Shown here in pieces: positions 48,631 to 63,100 of a stretch of DNA of 64,000 nt; the stretch's first letter is position 1, and each line of letters opens with the position of its first letter. The notes under the pieces are model-generated. The model ran no database searches and had not been told where the DNA came from. It was given only the letters and a program-made list of their open reading frames with translations. A program made the position numbers and the translations under genes. The stretch is from Chondrilla cf. caribensis (lineage: Eukaryota; Porifera; Demospongiae; Chondrillida; Chondrillidae), in contig OZ026547.1 in assembly GCA_964020155.1 (NCBI GenBank), forward strand, positions 839,433-903,432, read 5' to 3'.

Positions 48631-51086
48631 AATCTAGACCAGACGGTGCCATCAACTGAAGAATATTATGATGCCTTTTGTGATCCTGATGAGTTTGATG
48701 ATGATGTATGTAATGTATATGTGTGTAATCACCAACTGGCATTACTATGGCTTCCTTACACCCCATTCATTCTATAGGGTGAGGTGCCTGTCAAATGTCC
48801 CAGTAGACCAATGTCTGATGTCTATGTACAGAGTCTGAATGCTGCTAAACCTGTGCTACAAAAGAAGGTCTTGGTGGGAAACATTTTACCGAAATTACAC
48901 AAGTCAGCAGGAGGGTTCCTTGATGATGTTGAAAGAGACATAGTGGAGAGTGGAGGCTCAAATCAAATGCAGATGCATTTCCTTCTTGAAATCCTGAAAA
49001 CTAAAGACAATACAGCTCTTAATACTTTCTATAAGGTGATTGAAGACTCAAAGTATGTTGAAGCTGTTGAGAAATTGAAAAAGGAAATTGCAACCAGAGG
49101 TAGGTATTGCTCAAAGTAGGACCCAGATAAGAACTGTCAACTGACTTCAAACTCATATTTGTTTACATTAATTTTACTGTATACTGTATAAAAATTTATG
49201 ATTTGTTACTTCAATTATGTACATGCTTTAGGTCATTCAAGTCGTTTGGATGACCGCCCATCAGAGATCGAACTGGACGAGGTCAGCAAGATTGTCGGAG
49301 GACAATGGAAGAGCCTACTCATACACCTTGGTGTCCCTGCTTCAAAGAGAGAGTCCTCGTTCCACGACAACCTGGGAAGAACGCAGCCAACTTGTTTTGA
49401 CAGTCTTTTATTCTGGCAAAAGAGGAATGAGCCTTGTAGACCAGCGACATGGTCTATATTGTTGGATGCTCTGGAGAAGGGAGCTGAATTGAAAGAGTAT
49501 GCTGACTGCAAAAGAAGTGAACTTCTTTCTTTGGAAACATCATGCCAAACAGGTTTGTATGACTGGTAAGAGTTCCACTTCAAAATGTATTTTTTTCATG
49601 TATCAGCAGAAAGCATGGATAAAACCTATAAGATGATAAGAGAGAAAAATCTTGCTTTATCCCTTTAAAATCTGGTGGCTACTTTATAAGTTCTTTGTTC
49701 TGTCTTTTCAAGATCTTGGACTAGAAGCAACCCACAAAATCTTGAAAGAAAAGAAGGTTGCTTACTCTTTGCATGGTGTCATTAAGAAGCTGAAGGCACC
49801 CTTTTTCAATGTTGTGAGTGAATTCCAGAAGAAGGTACACTCCCTCTCAGATGATTTGTATGATGACGTGGTACTATTATGCCGAACCACAATGGCTGAC
49901 AAAGCACATGTCAGCAGATTACCTGATGTACCCAGCCACCGCAAGGACTTTATCGATCATATAATAAGACATACCACGTTCTTCGATATTGAACTGATCC
50001 ACGAAGTTGCCAACCTCCTCCAGCAGCCAACCCTCACAGAAGAAGTTAAGAAGTATGAAGCTGATCTGAAGCCTTTGATGATGACTGCTATTGCTGAGCT
50101 GACCGACCGGTGTGAAGTGATGCCCACTGACCAAGAATCCCCGGTGGGTACATACCAGCTAGTGCTGAAGTTCCCTGATGACGCCAATGTCAAGGATCTA
50201 TTTGAAGCCAAGGATTACCTGGAGAAGGTCCTCCACATACCAGATGCCAAGCTGCTGGCATTTGATTTTGGGTGTATTTTGGCCTATTTCGAGATCACCT
50301 GCACACCAAACATCTTGAAGGACCTTCCAAAGAAGTTCACCAAGCATCCTGATCAACTGCAGGCTATGGGGATCAGTGGAGCATTCCTCATCGACCACTG
50401 GTCCTGGGGTGCTGACAGTGATGATGTGTGGTACATCGATGATGAAGTGAGATAATCAGAATACATGAAATGTCACATTATACAGTGAATTCTCATTAAT
50501 CTGCCCCACTTTATTCACCAAAATCCCAGTACCAAAATGTAATTGACAATTAATAATACATCTTATGTCAGATTTTTCCACCATAGTTTTTGACAGCAAA
50601 TTCTGGGAGATTTACAAGTATTCAGTGTATTGAGTGTATAATACGTCACTACAATCATTTCCATCTTTACATCATTCGCTCATTGCTGGTTTCAAATTGA
50701 TATTTCTGTATAGTAAATTGACTGATCCACTTGCAGGTAGTGTTATATTTGTTGTGTTCTGTGCACATGCAGAGTGATGATATGGAGGTGAATGACTGGC
50801 AAGGGTTTCTTGGGAACAGAAAGAGGAGCCATCTTGGATCTGTGTCTGGTGGATGTGCAGATATCGTGCCTTCTAAAAAGGTCTCTCACTTAAAGGAAAA
50901 TAGCCCCTTTGAGAAGGTACATTGTCACACATGAATAATATTAAACACAATACATGGTGATTTACATTCATTAAAATAACCTGTGCCCCTACTTGTACAT
51001 CATAGGAAAGTGGAGACAGACAGGGAACTGCTGAGGAGGACTGCTGTAGTCAACCCCCACACTCACCAATGCTATGTACTAGGAAG
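48631..51086 (+). CDS. Type K copy 2, lacks second CARD, second module and kinase
   Basis: Six coding exons: 48631-48705, 48778-49099, 49232-49552, 49713-50446, 50773-50916, 51006-51086, all matching K1 with the same phases. Encodes acidic leader, CARD-like bundle (VYVQSLNAAKPVLQKKVLVG), Death domain (GGQWKSLLIHLGVP), one full module, and the SDDMEV linker. The linker is closer to K1's second linker (SHLGSVSGG) than to its first. Similarity with K1 continues through the next intron to about 51330, about 20 bp short of the kinase exon acceptor, then ends. Where this transcript stops is unknown. As seen it would give a CARD-DD-module adaptor without kinase. Confidence 0.75.
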
Positions 51087-51427
51087 GTGAATATGTATGT
51101 GTGCATTTCTTTACAATCCCATCCTATTCTTGTTCAGTTTGATGCACTTTCATGTAACAGCTAGTGAGCTATCAGTATAGGAGTTCGCTAGTCTATGGAC
51201 CACATACAGTGGTCAGTGGATAAATGTGTGTATTGTAGAATATATTAAGATATGATCCATTCTGATAGGTCACATTTCCACAACATAATAACATTGCTAG
51301 TTTATGTACACATCACAAAAAAATTTGCATATCGTAATTATGGCATAATTATCATTACATTACGATGAATTTACATGACATTATGTTAAAATAAGATTCC
51401 ATAGCTGTATTCATTAATTTTGTATTC

Positions 51428-52829
<1,402 letters not shown>

Positions 52830-52830
<1 letters not shown>

Positions 52831-53115
52831 CAATCTTGTGACAACCATGTTGCAACCTTGTACATACTTGTACAAGTATGTTCAAGCTTGTTGTAGTTGT
52901 CACATGCTTGTTTTCAACTTGTAATGAACCTGTAAGAGGTTGTCATCTGATATGTGTAGATGGTTACAAGTTGTTTCAATTGGTACAAGGTTGTCACAAC
53001 CAACCACAATGTTCAATTACCTTGTCATAAGGTGATACAACCTCATACAATGTTGCAACAACCCCATACAATGTTGCAACAACCTCATACAAGGTTGTAA
53101 CAGCTTGTATAATGA
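52830..53115. repeat. Degenerate repeat rich in TTGCAACAACCTCATACAA
   Basis: Units of about 24 bp (caacctcatacaatgttgcaa) repeat near 53020-53105, and inverted forms occur around 52845-52990, including the palindrome CATACTTGTACAAGTATG at about 52863-52881. Short low-complexity element; origin unknown. Confidence 0.7.
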
Positions 53116-53352
53116 AGGGTGCACTATATATGTATACTATAGTGGTATGTACTAATTATATTATTGCAAATTACATACACTTGCATATGTAATCGTACAA
53201 GTATACATTCGATATAGTATTTTGTACAAGGCGTGTACAAAATGCTGGCTGCGAGAATTTTCAACCAGGTTCTGAATCGTGGCAAACAAGCATTCTATGG
53301 AATGTTACAAGCGAAGGAGATATATGTTGCATTAGTATATATAATAATAAAG

Positions 53353-53422
<70 letters not shown>

Positions 53423-53605
53423 CGTGCGTGTGTGTGTGTACAGTAATATTATTATAGTTCTTGTTATACATAGAAAAACTCAATCTGTGGAATTTGATCT
53501 GTGAATAATTTTATACATCAATCTATTAAAGTGGGTAATTTTGGATAGTGACTACAGAAAAACAGCATATCATTGCATAATAACTTCCTCATACAGGTTT
53601 AAAAG
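53116..53605. other. Intergenic, no gene seen
   Basis: AT-rich, with a (TG)n tract ending in GCGTGCGTG at 53363-53440. Confidence 0.6.
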
Positions 53606-55259
53606 TTAGCTCTCACGTATGGAGTTGGCAAATCTACAAACAAAGTAGTCATCATTGGACAACTGCAGATACAAACACTTGTCAACAACACATTTGACAT
53701 CCACACACACCAGTTCATGCAGCTGCATACTGCAGGAAAGAATAAGACAAAATTATATTATTATTAGATTGAGATGAAGTCTTTGATAATTCTAGCATGT
53801 ATACATACATAAAACTACTAACAATTTCATACCTGCTCTCCTTGACAGGTATAATATGAGGCACCGTGGATGCAAATGATGGAAGATCACCCGAAAGTGC
53901 ACTCAGCTTCTCCAAAGGATAGAGGAGAAGAACACAGTCGTCATGGACATTGACTAGAATCTTATATACCAGACCAAAAGCATCCTCCTGGTCACCCACA
54001 AGAAAATGTACACATGAATCATTCCTTTTTGTTTTCAGAGACTGGCTGAGTATTTTTAAATGTCTCCCACCAATTTGCATCCTCGCATATTGCATGACTG
54101 GATCATCCACACTGAAGAAAGCACTGTCAATTCTTTGCTTCTCAGTCTCTGACAATTCCACAGGATATGGTTTGTGACATACAGTGATGCCATCACCAAT
54201 CTTCCTTTCAAACCTGAAGTTAATTATACTTTATAAATGCATGGCATACACCGACCACCCACAATAAACTGAACTATCAGTTAGTGCATAAAGCATGGCC
54301 GCACAGGTGGCTAAAAATCAGCCATAGAACAATAAGAATGATTTTACAATCCACTATATATAGTCATATATGTCGGCTGCCATTTTATTCAACCCAGTGA
54401 AAGGGTCTAGAAAAGACTGAGGCCTATAGCTGTGTGATCATGAATGGGGCGGAGTCACAGTGATTAACAGACAACAGCGAACTTTGAGAATTGACAATTT
54501 TACACCATGCTCTAATGTTACTATGGTCTATAAGGGTAGGAAATTACTGTAGCAATTTCAATATGGTGTATTCATATTCAATAGAGACTGCTTTGGAGGC
54601 TTTTCAGCAGGTAAATTGTAATAGCTTCTCCAACATGAGAGAAAAGCAAGATCCACTACAATGGCTGCATTGGGGGTGGGGGGTGGGGGAGGTGGGGAAG
54701 GTGTTTTCGTTTGCCTTCCCACTGGGTACGTCAAAACAATTATTACAGTCGTCTTGCCTGGTTCTTTTGACCGACTGAGAGGCCACAGTGGTAATCACAA
54801 TAAGAAGCACATAGTACTCTAGTCAGCAGAAACATACGAAACCAAACTCAAGACATCCTTACTGGGGCAAATGCTCTGTATTGGACGGATGCCTTTGCAG
54901 ACATTGGTAGAACAGGTGCAGACTGCAGACAGAACTATCCAGCTTATATTGACAAAAAGAGATTGTTTGCCACTTGGCTACAGAAGACATGTGAACTTGT
55001 TGTAAACTTGGACTTGATCCTACATAGCTATATCCATTTTCTGTCAATTAATCAATGTGTTAGTTGCAAATTGCTTGCAGTGTTTTAATAATATTCACTA
55101 GTCTGTAATTTATTACAAAATGTGTAATTGGTCTGTGTCAGACAAGGATCCTGGTACAGATTTTGGCTTAGTCTTTTCCAGAATGTTCACAAGGGTGGTA
55201 TAAAATGGCGGCAGTGGCCAAGTGACAGTCTTGGTACAAGACTAGAAAACATGTGCATA

Positions 55260-55325
<66 letters not shown>

Positions 55326-58300
55326 AAAATGCATGCACTGACACAAAAGATTTACAATTATACATATGAGACTATTGCATACCGGCTGGATTCAATGCCA
55401 TCCATAGTGTTTAACGCTTGTCTATACTGTGGTGACATCTCCATATTTTGTTGACTTAAAAGTACAGGCAATTTGTTCATCACAGCAATGGAATTGGCAA
55501 TCTATATTTGAAGAACGTGCAAATTAAATCACTTATATATACTATTATGTAGATACATCTAGTGCAGTACTCTAAGTCATACTTGTCTATCAACACGCTG
55601 AGATCCATGAAACATCAACTTCAAAACTCCATTCATGTTTTCAAAGGGAAAACATGAATTGCACCACAAAGGACCCAAATTCCGCACATTGTCACACACA
55701 TGCAAAAGGCTGTGAACATTGATGGTCATGCTATGCTCACCTATGAAGTACAGATGAGATGAGGTTAAGCCGCAAATTTCAAGTTACACACAGTAAATAT
55801 CAGTCATGCATGACCTCATTTGTGCACCATGACATGTAGAGTATCAACTCTGACAAAGATGGGCAAATCAGCAACTTACAAAATCCAGAATCAACATACG
55901 TACTTACGTACCATAGAGACGAGCAAAATGACCACAGTAGTACAAAAGAGAAACGTGGGCAGCTTGAATGTCTACTTCTTCAACAGAATCCTTGAGTAGC
56001 AAAGATAGACCCCGAACAAAGTAACCATGGTGATCCAAATACTCCTGCGGCAATATTCCATTGAGCACAGGCAACGAATAGTACAAAACCCAGGCTTTAA
56101 TTTCATGTGCTAGAAAGAAATCATTTAGTGCTATGATAAAGTGTACATATTATGACACAAAACAACTACATAGAGCTACAATATACAGACCTTTCCAAAA
56201 TTTCATGGTGTCATTTATAGATCTAGGCAGCCGTTGGAATTCCAGTGGTGGTCGTATACACAGAAGACGAGAGTCTATATCTTTCACTCGTCGACCAATA
56301 TACCATTCCTCATTGTGATTTTTAGACAGAAACCATAGCCTGAGTAGTTGCCGTCCAACCCCCAAGATTGCCTGATGCATATAGTCAACTGACATACCCT
56401 TAATGATGTCAAAAGAGGATAAATCACTGAGGCAGCTAAGGCCCTTCACACCAAAAACCTGAAGATGATACCAAATATACCAGCATAAATCTTAGGTATC
56501 CTGTGATGCAATGTGACAGTACTACAACAAACTTAAACAGAGTTTGATAGTATAATTATACATATTATAATAAGTTAAACACAAAAATACCTAATTGCGT
56601 ACGATTCAAAATAATGATAATTTAATAACGTACTGAAGACATTCCACTCACGGATTGGCATATTTGCAGTGCTTGTTTTCCAAACTGTACATGATTACTT
56701 GAATTTCGACATGGTCCATCAGCATTGCGTTCATTGTAAGGATAAACATGAACATGACCTCTTCCCCCAGGAACGGGCACTGTTCTTCCTGTATTTATCA
56801 GGAAGCAATTACCAACTACATTTTATTAATATTATACATGCTGTATACTCATGCATGTATGCATAATGAAAGGAAATATAATAATATACTACACTAATTC
56901 ATTATCCAAGCCTAAGCCACTGATAAAATCGTACCTTTTTGTAGACACTTGGGACAACCGTACAAACCATTGAATTGGCTCATGTTCAGAATGGGTGCCC
57001 TAGCCACCAAATCCACTGTACATCCAATTACACACAGCTTGCACACAACACTCTTCTGATCGCTAGTAAGCACTTCAGTTCCTGTATGTAATTGCATTGA
57101 ATTTAAATTAAATACCAAATTAAAATACATACACAGACTGTGTATTACATATACAGTCTGTGGGTGTATATATAGCCAGCCTTATAGGTAACTGCATGTA
57201 AACCAAAATTATGAAGTTCACTGTGCTTCTCTTAGTCGCCATTGTTTGCTGTTAACTTTTTTTATATTATTGAATGTGTACCATATTCGTGATACTAACT
57301 AGGCTTTGGAGATTTAATTATGAAACATGTACCTTGCATCTGCACAACTGTAAAATTTTTCAGCACTACATAGTTATGGCATACATAAGTGATGACTTAC
57401 GACAATAAATTCTCAGTCAGTCAATTGTTGCTTATGTGCAGCCTGTCAAATGCATGTTGCCCAGGAGAATCAGAACAAAAATAACACGCACTGAATGTGA
57501 CACAACCTGAAGGAACAATGCACTGTAGTGTTGATTATGCATGGACAAAGTCACGAAACTCCGCAACAACAACAACAAAAACTTCAACGGTTGTACATGT
57601 AGCAGTTACCTGCTGTAAATAATTTGTTCATGCTTTCAACAAATGGCTTTAACAACAGTGACATATCAGGTTTTCTGGCACTAGCCCAAATTCCAGCAGT
57701 AAGAGTGAATTCAGGTTTGATTCTATAATATTATACAAATACAAATTAATACGAGATTTACACCATATATTATACAACCCAATATGCAATGTGATGAAGT
57801 TTGAGTGTAGCCTACTGACCAAAATTTTCACAGGAAGTGAATTTCATGAATGGCTTGAAAGTTAACTGTTCGCATTTATATTCTCGCAAAAAATGTAGGT
57901 AGGTTATTAGTTTAGGAAGCCAGCTTAAAAAAAATGGTGTTGTACCTTTCACACATTGAGGTGAAGATCTTGAATATTGTGCAGCAGCATACATACATGA
58001 GGCTACAAGTTACTTTGAAGGTTGATTCTTAGGTCTAGAGGCTTGAATAATGTTGAGCAGCTCAAATAGATGTTCCGAGATGGTTGAACAGCAACGCCCT
58101 GGCTTCTGTGTGAGCTAGCATGAAATAATCTCTGCATATACCTACACAAAATTCACTGAAAACAACAAGGTCTCCAAATCAATAAAACAAAATACAGGCC
58201 CAGGCCTGCAATGATCTATTATATTCCTGAAGTGCACATTACAATTGGAGCCATTTTCGAAATTCATACAAAGTTTCGTGAAAATTTTTGACATCAGGGC

Positions 58301-60043
58301 ATACATGACATATGTGACACTTCTAAGCAAGAATGTGTATAGTATATGCATGCATGCATACCGGAGATGGAAAGGAAGTTCTGTTATCTGGAGCAGGATT
58401 GGCCAGATAGAAAAGCCAGATGACTTGAAAATTGGTACACCATCTGTATTCATCAGTATTGTCAAATTGCATGTTCCACTCTCAGCGAAGAAGCCCATGC
58501 GTACAACATCTTTATAGCATTCACCATCTTTGATGTCACGATAAGTGGTATAATGCATAACTTCATTAGGCGCACATGAGAGTGCCGCAGTGAATCTTTC
58601 TGCTGATATAAATGCACAAACTGAAAGTAATCATGAATTTACACATTGTCAATGAAAAAAGATACAATGTCATGTTCATACATATAAGGGCATGTAAGAC
58701 AAAGTCATGCATAAGAAGAAAGAATGTAATTGTATTAAATGTAAACTGCAGAAGTGGAAAAGTGCAGTGCTTTATACAGTGCCTATATCAAATATCCTCA
58801 AATTAACCCTTAGGTTCTTATTTTTTCTATTACAAACAAGAGAGCTTTGAGTTACTTGTAGTGAATATCTGTTATAATACTGTACATCGTACATGCATTA
58901 ACTTACTTTTGAAAAGACACTTTAGCTGTTCTTCAATGCTAATTTGTATAAATCGTGACCTCCCTATATCTGCATTGCAATTCTGACAAGCAGAATTACC
59001 AGAGCTTGTTGCTTCATTGAAACAATTTGTACAGTACTCCTTACACTGAATAGAATTTACAGCAGGCAATACATTCTTTTTCAAATAATAAGTAGAAGAG
59101 CAGCAAACATTAGGGCGTGGACAGTGTGCTTTCACCAACTGCAATAGATCTTTTGAAGCTGCTTGTGATAATCTGTGCCTAAAACTGAACTTCTGTATTA
59201 GCAAAATACTTGCCTGTTTTGTCAATGGTGCTCCATCATAGAGTGGCATACAAACATCTATAAAATAAAGTTAAAGCAATATGGTCCAGGTTAGCCGAGT
59301 TAAAAACATGTATAGTGCCTACAATGCATTTATGGCTGATAGTGCAAACCTCTAATAACAAACTGCTTTTTGTGAGCCCAGATAGATTGCTATGCATATT
59401 AATTTTAGTAACTTCTGGATAGTAAAAATCTCTGTATAACAAACTGTTTTCTGTCCCAAAGTGTCCATTATAGAGAGGTTACATTGTATACAATAAAAGT
59501 TGCAATGAAGGCACAACATGTGATGCACTCGCGTTCCTCATTAGGGCTTGATTACAAAAACTTACCATCACTTGTGTCATCAATACCATGGCCAGTGATG
59601 AGCACATCACTGTCTCCTTCACTGTCTACCCATTCATCGATCTCGCTTGAACTTTCCAATAAGTTATCACTCGCACAGTCATTGCTATCACACGACGATA
59701 TAACGTTTGGTACACCAAGCATTTGACATTCGTTGATAGTTTCTCCTTTATTCTCGAAATCCGAAAGTTGGGTAGGAACTTCAAGATCTACAACTTCGGA
59801 ATCCATTTCATGACGTCGTTTGCTGACACGACTTTCGTCGATAGTTTCTTCTTCGTCCTCGGAGTCTGCGGCCAACGGTTGAGATTCTTCATAATTTGCA
59901 ATTTCCATTTCACGGCGCCGTTTGGTTCTTCTGTACAAACTAGTGCGAGAAACACGAAATTTGTTGGAAGGATGGGATAGAGATAGGCTAGTATTATAGT
60001 GTCCCTTTGTTCGTTTCGCCGTGTTGTCGCTAGTGGAGGCCAT
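53606..60043 (-). CDS. CACTA/EnSpm-type transposase-like gene, 12 exons, intact
   Basis: Minus-strand exons in transcript order: 60043-59566, 59257-58907, 58599-58362, 57722-57610, 57081-56935, 56788-56652, 56458-56191, 56109-55912, 55740-55583, 55501-55383, 54213-53833, 53729-53606. They join to 903 codons plus TAA with matching phases. In order: basic then acidic N-terminus, a YDGAPLTKQAS block, a Cys-rich knuckle (CTNCFNEATSSGNSACQNC), NTDGVPIFKSSGFSIWPI, GIWASARKPDMSLLLKPF, LVARAPILNMSQFNGLYGC, a Gly-rich GRGHVHVYPYNE, GMSVDYMHQAILGVGRQLL, and YYSLPVLNGILP, which are hallmarks of the metazoan Tnp2-like transposase family; then the C-terminal zinc-poor NVHSLLHVCDNVRNLGPLW region. Terminal inverted repeats were not found. 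With every frame and splice site intact it is either a recently active intron-bearing element or a domesticated gene. Confidence 0.85.
55261..55324. repeat. (CA)n microsatellite in transposase intron
   Basis: About 60 bp of CA between the exons at 53833-54213 and 55383-55501. The same intron has a G-rich run (54672-54702, GGGGGTGGGGGGTGGGGG) with G-quadruplex potential. Confidence 0.9.
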
Positions 60044-60115
60044 AATTATTATCTTTTTGTAACTACAATAATTATGAATCCCCCATATGCGTGTCATCAC
60101 GCATGCGCAGTGGGA
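60044..60115. promoter_or_regulatory. 72-bp bidirectional promoter between divergent ATGs
   Basis: The two start codons are only 72 bp apart. The strip holds CACGCATGCGCAG (60098-60110), a good match to the NRF-1 palindrome (consensus YGCGCAYGCGCR) that is common in animal bidirectional promoters. No TATA box. True transcript starts may lie inside either first exon. Confidence 0.65.
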
Positions 60116-63100
60116 ATGGCGGTACAGCGTGGAAGCCGCGTATTTCTAGTGGAAATGGCGATACCGTATGGTAAAGAGAAATTTGCTCTTATCGAGTGGC
60201 TCGGCGAAAACAGATTCAGCGTTCTTCCACTTTGTAATGCCAAAGATCAGACACGATGTAAGTGCGGCTCTAGTGCAGATTTCAAGTGGATTAATCCTAA
60301 AGGGAAGAAGCCAGCCAAGTATTACAAAGCTCTAATTTTAATGATTTCAGGTTGGTATTTTTGAGTCTACTTCAAATGTTTCAAATGTCACTCAAATTGT
60401 CTTTCCAAATTACAGAAAATAGAGTGAAATTGAAGAGACTCGAAGAAAGAATAATAAATGAAGAAATCACAGCAGATGAAGTCGCAGCTCTCGCAATCGA
60501 AGAAACTGAAGAGGAAGTAGATTCCACGACCCCCGAGAAAGACACTACGTCCAAGATCGGTACTTTGCCCTCTTTCAACCGCAAAAGGATTTTTTCACAC
60601 ACGAGAGACAGCTCGCCATCGTATACACCGTCGCGTACATCGACTCCGTATTGTCAAACGTCTCAGTCTAAAAGGAAGTGCTCAAAGGACTCAGGAAAAG
60701 TTGTTCAAAAGATTCACGTGTATGGAGAGAAAGTCCACAATTCCTTCAAACACTTCAATGGTAAATTTTGTGTGTTAATTGGGGTGAAGACAGCGCTGTT
60801 TGTAAAAATTTTTGTGATTACAGTGTGCATCGTGTGTTAGCTTGTGATTATTTGTATACTGAGTCTGGATGCAAGAATTTTATATGGGTGTGTTAAAGTA
60901 TATGTGAGCACACTTACGTATTATGTCAGTGAAATGGGTATATTTCCAAGTAACTTTTCCCAAATTAGTCAAATTTTGGACAGACTGAGGCTTATTGTTA
61001 CAATCATGACTTGTTTAAACCATACCCAAAGATGGTCTGCCTGAATTTACTTAGGAATAACTAGCTATGTACAGCTTAATCACAGTGTCTATTCCTTTTT
61101 GAAGGTGCAATCACACATTCAAGTTTCTCATTTTGCCCGTCTCTATGGTATGTACATACATATGTTGATTCTGGATTTGTAATTTGGCGATTTGCCCATC
61201 TTTGTCAGAGTTGATACTCTACATGTCATGGTGCACGAATGAGGTCATGCATGACTGATATTTACTGTCTGTAGCTTTGAATATACAGTGGCATACTCTT
61301 AATATACCACGATTGGATTTGAAAAATTTCGGCCTATTATTGTATTAACCAAACAGTCAATGAACATCATTAAATAGAATCTGATTCAATAATTATATAT
61401 TAATGATGTTATACACAATAATGGTGATAATACTAATGGCAAGCACAGCTCCTAGTTTAAGATTAGCAAACAGTCAATGGTGAAAATACTGCAGCAAAGT
61501 AGTCTGCACTTGTGACTGTGCAGCATATAAAGTGATAAAGTGATAAGTGATGCAATTGAGGTGTGGCATGTAAAGTGTTATCTAACACGTGGTAATCAAT
61601 CAATTGGTTTCAGTATAACAATGGTGGATGGTGGATATGGCGTTTGGCAAATTATATGTATAGTAATTGCATACTAGTGAATTTGTTCTGGAAAATAGCG
61701 GCATAATAAGCGGTTTGACATAATAAGCAGTGGCATATTAAGCGTTTACCACTGTATTATGCTGCAAAGTGACGTGACCAGGCATTCTCTGAACTTTCAA
61801 AATGAAGCTAAAATCTCACCTGCTAGTTACATACATAGCTAAGGAGGGCATGCTTGACAAGATGGCAGTTTGTTAACAAACTGCCATCTTGTCAAGCATT
61901 AATGCCAGCACAGTACTTATAGTGCTAGCAAGATGTGTGTACTCGGGGGGGGGGGGGTACTTTACAAAGGAATTTTAATGATTCTTGGTCACTCAATGAT
62001 CCATTGTTAGTAGTCGCATGCATTATTTTAGCACAGTTGTGCAAGTCTTGTTTTGGTATCATTGCAGTTAAATGTGATTTTAGTGAGTTTCAGTAGTTTG
62101 TTAAATTGTCAATTATGGTCTATTGCGATTAGAAGAAGGAACAGATACCTTTAAAATTCCATACTATTTCTTCAAGTCTCTAACTTGCGTATTTTGCTCA
62201 CACATCTTTGATAGTTGCAGGCTGCAGCTAACAGGATAAGAATGTCTCATATCTTCTTCAGACAAAGATTTGTTAACCATATTCGCATTATTAAGTGTTT
62301 CAGAGTAAGTGGCCCAAGGACATAGAGGATTAAAATGAACTAGAACTCAACTCATGTATTCACACAATTATTTCATATACCATGTGGTCATGACGTAGGT
62401 CACTGGTGATAATTCACACTCAATCAACAGTCATTCTGGTGATCCCCACTTGCTCTGTCAATCAAGAATCATTGAAATTTCTATAGAAATACTGTAGGTC
62501 TGAGGTCCTCTCGAGGTACAGGAGCTCAACAGAGATCATGCAGTGCCTTAGAATGTTCAGGCACCCTGTTATTTTGCGAGGGTAGTATAAAATTGTTGCA
62601 TGCTAACAGTTGATTGCATGTGATTTTTTTTGACATGTGTGATTGACCAAAACTGCATGCCTGTCCAGCAGACTGCACACCAGATTCTGTGGTTCAATCA
62701 TTGGTACCGTTATACATTGTACTAAATTTTATCTGTTGTGACTGAATGTCAATTGGACTTCTCCAGGACCTGTTGTTATATTTCATTTACAGCCACGTGT
62801 ACAGATGTTGGACCTGGTCCAGAACTTGATGATTCAGGCATTATGGATGACGACTTGGATCCTAAGGAACTGGAGATTCAAAAGCTGAAAGCAGAAATAA
62901 AATGCTTAAAGGAGACAGCATACAATGTACGGTACAAGTAACTTAAAAATTATAAATTATTATTTTAAGGCGTTTAACACACAATTGCAATGTCATGTAC
63001 CGTTGACTGTTGACTATTCACTCATAAGGGAAGTCTGTACCATATTATTTAGCTCCAATTGTGTATTTTTGCTTTGTGTACTATTTGTTATTTGTCTTGC

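Noticed and set aside
60381..60602. 73-codon minus-strand frame
   Set aside because: Shadow of the BEN gene's second exon.
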